Shown in pieces: positions 50,429-64,000 of a DNA stretch of 64,000 nucleotides (position 1 is its first letter; every line of letters starts with the position of its first letter). The DNA lies in assembly GCF_963855985.1 (NCBI RefSeq), contig NC_087104.1, positions 4,340,001-4,404,000 of the forward strand, written 5' to 3'. The stretch is from Ostrinia nubilalis. Its lineage: Eukaryota > Arthropoda > Insecta > Lepidoptera > Crambidae. Under the pieces are notes generated by a model. It was not told the origin of the DNA. It worked only from the letters and a program-made list of their open reading frames with translations, and did no database searches. A program made the position numbers and the translations under genes.

Positions 50429-50954
50429 ACGAATATCAAAGCGGACTCACGTGATGCGAGTGTGCGTGGCGGTGGGGCGGCAGGGAGGGCCGGGCTCAGT
50501 AGGCGGAGGCCTCCTTGTACTCGGAGTTGTCCATGGTGAAGAAGTCCTCCAGCTTCCACTGCAGCGTCTCGAACGTGGGCCGCTTGAGCGGGTCCTTGTG
50601 CCAGCATTCCAGCATGATCTCGTAGAGATGCGGGGAAGGATGAGGACAATAGACTCACGTGATGAAACTAAGCGTGGCGGAGGGGCTCAGTAGACGCCTT
50701 TCTTGTACTTCCACTGCAGCGTCTCAAAGGTACCAGGTGTACAAGGCTTGAGAGTGTCCTTGTGCCAGCATTCTAGTATGATCTAGTAGACCGCGGGGCA
50801 GAAGGGAGGACAATAGACTTACAATATGCTAGCGTGCGTTTCGGTGGAGCTTTAGTCAGGGCCGGGATCAGTAGCCGGAGGCCTTCCTCGAACTCGGAGT
50901 CGTCTATCCACTGCAGCGTCTCATAGTCAGTAGAAGACCTAACTAAATCTAAAA

Positions 50955-51090
50955 TCCGGTCGTCGAGCACATAGAATTTAGTCCAATGTCCCCAAGCTAC
51001 CCATCCTTATCGCTCACGCGTTATTATATTGCTGTCGCGACTGTGCGACTTGGGGTCATTGGCCGAAATTCTATGTGCTCGGCGACCGGA
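50955..51090. mobile_element. MITE family C in array unit 3
   Basis: The left arm extends to the centre; most of the inner right arm is deleted. Confidence 0.7.
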
Positions 51091-51596
51091 CTTTACGAAT
51101 ACCAAAGCGGACTCACGTGATGCGAGTGTGCGTGGCGGTGGGGCGGCAGGGAGGGCCGGGCTCAGTAGGCGGAGGCCTCCTTGTACTCGGAGTTGTCCAT
51201 GGTGAAGAAGTCCTCCAGCTTCCACTGCAGCGTCTCGAACGTGGGCCGCTTGAGCGGGTCCTTGTGCCAGCATTCTAGCATGATCTCGTAGAGATGCGGG
51301 GAAGGATGAGGACAATAGACTCACGTGATGAAACTAAGCGTGGCGAAGGGGCTCAGTAGACGCCTTTCTTGTACTTCCACTGCAGCGTCCCAAAGGTACC
51401 AGGTCTACAAGGCTTGAGAGTGTCCTTGTGCCAGCATTCTAGCATGATCTAGTAGACCGCGGGCGGGACAGAAGGGAGGACAATAGACTTACAAGATGCG
51501 AGCGTGCGTTTCTGTGGAGTTTTGTCAGAGCCGGGCTCAGTAGACGGAGGCCTTCCTTGAACTCGGGGTTGTCTAGACCTAACTAAATCTAAAATC

Positions 51597-51768
51597 CGGT
51601 CGCCGAGCACATAGAATTTCGTCCAATGACCCCAAGCTACCCATCCTTATCGCTCACGCGTTATTATATTACTGTCGCGACTGTGCGACGGGCGGCCGCA
51701 GTGAGTGTGCGAGCGAGTGTTGGGGTCATTGGACGAAATTCTATGTGCTCGGCGACCGGACTTTACGA
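51597..51768. mobile_element. MITE family C in array unit 4
   Basis: Both outer arms are present; the inner right arm is partly lost. Confidence 0.7.
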
Positions 51769-52283
51769 ATATCAAAGCGGACTCACGTGATGCGAGTGTG
51801 CGTGGCGGTGGGGCGGCAGGGAGGGCCGGGCTCAGTAGGCGGAGGCCTCCTTGTACTCGGAGTTGTCCATGGTGAAGAAGTCCTCCAGCTTCCACTGCAG
51901 CGTCTCGAACGTGGGCCGCTTGAGCGGGTCCTTGTGCCAGCATTCTAGCATGATCTCGTAGAGATGCGGGGAAGGATGAGGACAATAGACTCACGTGATT
52001 AAAGTAAGCGTGGCGGAGTGGCTCAGTAGGCGGACGCCTTTCTTGTACTTGCGCTCTTGCGCTTGAAAGTGGGTCGCTTGAGAGGGTCTTTGTGCCAGCA
52101 TTCCAGCATGATCTAGTAGACGAACTGAAGGGCAGAGGATAATAGGCTTACAAGATGCGAGCGTGCGTTTCTGTGGAGCTTTAGTCAGGGCCGGGCTCAG
52201 TAGACGGAGGTCTTCCTCGAACTCGGGGTTGTCTATCCACTGCAGCGTCTCATAGTCAGTAGAAGACCTAACTAAATCTAAAA

Positions 52284-52370
52284 TCCGGTCGCCGAGCACA
52301 TAGAATTTCGTCCAATGACCCCAACTTGGGGTCATTGGACGAAATTCTATGTGCTCGGCGACCGGACTTT
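52284..52370. mobile_element. MITE family C in array unit 5 (minimal hairpin)
   Basis: Only the outer ~40 bases of each arm remain, meeting at ccaacttgg to form a perfect hairpin. Confidence 0.8.
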
Positions 52371-53277
52371 ACGAATATCAAAGCGGACTCACGTGGTGCG
52401 AGTGTGCGTGGCGGTGGGGCGGCAGGGAGGGCCGGGCTCAGTAGGCGGAGGCCTCCTTGTACTCGGAGTTGTCCATGGTGAAGAAGTCCTCCAGCTTCCA
52501 CTGCAGCGTCTCGAACGTGGGCCGCTTGAGCGGGTCCTTGTGCCAGCACTCCAGCATGATCTCGTAGAGATGCGGGGAAGGATGAGGACAATAGACTCAC
52601 GTGATCAAAGTAGGCGTGGCGGAGGAGCTCAGTAGACGCCTTTCTTGTACTTCCACTGCAGCGTCTCAAAGGTACCAGGTCTACAAGGCTTGAGAGGCTC
52701 CTTGTGCCAGCATTCTAGTATGATCTAGTAGACCACGGGGCAAAAGGAAGGACAATAGACTTACAAGATGCGAGCGTGCGTTTCGGTGGAGCTTTAGTCA
52801 GGGCCGGGCTCTGTAGACGGAGGGGCGGCAGGGAGGGCCGGGCTCAGTAGGCGGAGGCCTCCTTGTACTCGGAGTTGTCCATGGTGAAGAAGTCCTCCAG
52901 CTTCCACTGCAGCGTCTCGAACGTGGGCCGCTTGAGCGGGTCCTTGTGCCAGCATTCTAGCATGATCTCGTAGAGATGCGGGGAAGGATGAGGACAATAG
53001 ACTCACGTGATTAAAGTAGGCGTGGCGGACGTCTTTCTTATACTTCCACTGCAGCGTCTCGAAGGTGGGTCGCTTGAGTGTCCTTGTGCCAGCATTCTAG
53101 CATGATCTAGTAGACCGCGGGGCAGAAGGGAGGACAATAGACTTACAAGATGCGAGCGTGCGTTTCTGTGGAGCTTTAGTCAGGGCCGGGCTCAGTAGAC
53201 GGAGGTCTTCCTCGAACTCGGGGTTGTCTATCCACTGCAGCGTCTCATATTCAGTAGAAGACCTAACTAACTCTAAA

Positions 53278-53436
53278 ATCCGGTCGCCGAGCACATAGAA
53301 TTTCGTCCAATGACCCCAAGCTACCCATCCTTATCGCTCACGCGTTATTATATTGCTGTCGCGACTGTGCGACGGGCGGTTTGGGCGACTTGGGGTCATT
53401 GGCCGAAATTCTATGTGCTCGGCGACCGGACTTTAC
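53278..53436. mobile_element. MITE family C in array unit 7
   Basis: It lies just downstream of the functional Src42A stop. Outer arms are intact and the centre is shortened as in unit 1. Confidence 0.7.
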
Positions 53437-53501
53437 GTATATCAAAGCGGACTCACGTGATGCGAGTGTGCGTGGCGGTGGGGCGGCAGGGAGGGCCGGG
53501 C

Positions 53502-62638
<9,137 letters not shown>

Positions 62639-62671
62639 TTAAACTTGACTTTGGGGAATGTCACGCGTAGG

Positions 62672-62793
62672 TACAGTCAGCGTCAAATAGTTTGTGGCAA
62701 AACAGTTGACAACACAACCTTATTGCAATTGCAATAAAGACTTGTTGCGAATTTATTGGCTACTTTGGGTACTATTTGACGCTGACTTTACAG
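62672..62793. mobile_element. Small MITE
   Basis: The ends gtacagtcagcgtcaaatag and ctatttgacgctgactttac form inverted repeats around about 80 bases. It lies in the Src42A intron just upstream of exon 62602-62275. Confidence 0.75.
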
Positions 62794-64000
62794 TGTGGCC
62801 AGAATGTTTGTTTATCATGCTTTGTTGCAACTGAACATGTTAACTTGGCACTTCTGAAACAATGTAATATGTCAAATCGATTTAACGAGTTAACTTTGGA
62901 TATCCGTGAAGACCGCCTGTGAAGCTTTGACATTTCATTGAATTGATTGCGCATTAACAAGAATCGCTCAATTACAATGTAAATGAGGCCCTTGAATTTG
63001 CTTTTATGCGAGTTCATGCTTTTGAGCTGGAAGAAAACGTCTGAAGGTTTTGTTTAGTGCACACGCTACAAAAAAAAATGAAGTAAGCACTGTAGGTAGG
63101 TAGGTAAGTCATTTATGTTCAAAAGAAACAATATTATCTTGTGGTGCAAGTGAAAAAACAGAGAATATAAAATATTGACTTTAATTTCGGAGAACAAAAA
63201 CTAGTGACATCATATTCGGGAAGCAATTCCCCCTGTATTTTACGCAGTTTGCATTATCATTGATTTATTATCATTAACCGTCGATTTCTCGTACGTACTT
63301 GACAAAAGCACTGTGTCACACGGGTTCAATATAAACTTAAGTAGGTATTCTGTGATGATCACATAAACGCAGCTGATCTGTTATTATTATTTAATTACAT
63401 GTGATTCATATAATTTAGATAAAAATATATTTTTGTTCGTTGTTATGGGAAGGCGGAAGTTTTGCCGTAGAGCTAGTGTTATTTAGGTGTAACTTGAAAA
63501 CGCACGTGTTAGAAATGTTAATCAGTGAATTTATTTTTAATATTCAAAAATAATAAAATACTGACTACCGACTACCTGAACTTGCTCGTCAGGTAGAGAA
63601 GTTCAATAATAAATAATTTCATATTTATTTTTATTCTATTTCACCATTACCTAATATAACATTTTGATGAACGTTTCTGCTGGAGTAAGTATTGAAAAGC
63701 AACTGTTACCTACAGTTTTTTTTGTATTATACGTAGTTATTAATTGTATTATACGTAGTGTTTATTGGTTTAAAAGCCTTTGCATGTTTAGGTAATTATA
63801 AATACACTTATGTAATGTTACAGATAACCATAAGTTTATAATGCTTGTGCAAATATCATGAACCATACTACAATAACAATGCTCAATTCAAACGTAACGT
63901 TTTTACAATAACAATAAATTTCATATTGTATTTCAGTGCATTGGTAAAACCCCAATGTGGCACTGCAATGTGTTGCGAGTTTATGTAAATAATTAGATCT
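62794..64000 (-). other. Src42A intron, no gene seen
   Basis: AT-rich sequence to the window edge. I see no exon, RNA gene or clear repeat. Confidence 0.45.

Larger units (their letters stand above)
48903..53436 (-). repeat. Higher-order array of Src42A last-exon copies
   Basis: Seven composite units lie downstream of the functional last exon. Each has sub-copy A (an intact coding tail encoding the region from MLECWHKDP to the stop), sub-copy B (deleted, ending KKGVY), sub-copy C (deleted and frameshifted) and, usually, a MITE of family C. A-copy stop codons begin at 49111, 49791, 50496, 51162, 51832, 52438 and 52844; the functional stop is at 53502. Spacings are 680, 705, 666, 670, 606, 406 and 658 bp. 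All A copies lack the acceptor and the exon half encoding [16 protein letters not shown]; a foreign sequence (gtctattgtcctcatccttc on the - strand) replaces it. B and C flanks contain donor-like cttgtaagt or cacgtgagt. The 406-bp unit has lost most of C and its MITE. Confidence 0.85.

Noticed and set aside
48903..53436. CRISPR-like direct repeats with spacers
   Set aside because: Eukaryotic locus; the units are exon pieces and MITEs, not short repeats with unique spacers.

Overview
The window is nuclear DNA from an insect, almost certainly a moth or butterfly. The genes have many short exons with GT/AG introns. The non-coding DNA is full of repeat types typical of Lepidoptera: short Helitron-like elements ending in CTAGT, RTE-like LINE 3' tails ending in (ATC/ATG)n, and many small terminal-inverted-repeat elements (MITEs). 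I see no rRNA, tRNA or CRISPR.

Layout. (1) 1-24544, + strand: an ATRX/XNP-type SNF2 chromatin remodeller. 23 exons join in frame to about 3,455 residues; the 5' end lies outside the window. (2) 27.4-36.8 kb, - strand: a PXK-type protein (PX domain, pseudokinase, C-terminal WH2 motif), convergent with ATRX. (3) 37412-44913, + strand: an 886-residue protein that I assign to the FIRRM/C1orf112 family, divergent from PXK across about 0.6 kb. (4) 48.2-64 kb, - strand: the kinase half of a Src42A-type tyrosine kinase, whose SH3/SH2 exons lie beyond the right edge. An unassigned His/Ala/Gly-rich terminal exon and a probable long 3'UTR lie downstream of it.

The unusual feature is repeated local copying of exon pieces in three unrelated genes. 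PXK carries an eight-unit 217-bp array built from its pseudokinase exon, five versions of its WH2 terminal exon, and decayed copies of a third exon tail. Src42A carries a higher-order array of seven composite units (three diverged sub-copies of its last exon plus a captured MITE) and a broken copy of its penultimate exon. ATRX has two broken copies of the exon encoding its DEGH box and a small downstream duplication of a C-terminal exon piece. The copies mostly lie on the 3' side of the functional exon. The gene models below use only the copy that keeps reading frame and splice sites.

The four genes are functionally unrelated as far as known: ATRX acts on chromatin, FIRRM in RAD51-dependent recombination, PXK in endosomal trafficking, Src42A in membrane signalling. 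Splice junctions were placed by eye; the exon lengths sum to intact frames for ATRX, FIRRM, PXK and the Src42A segment, which supports the models.
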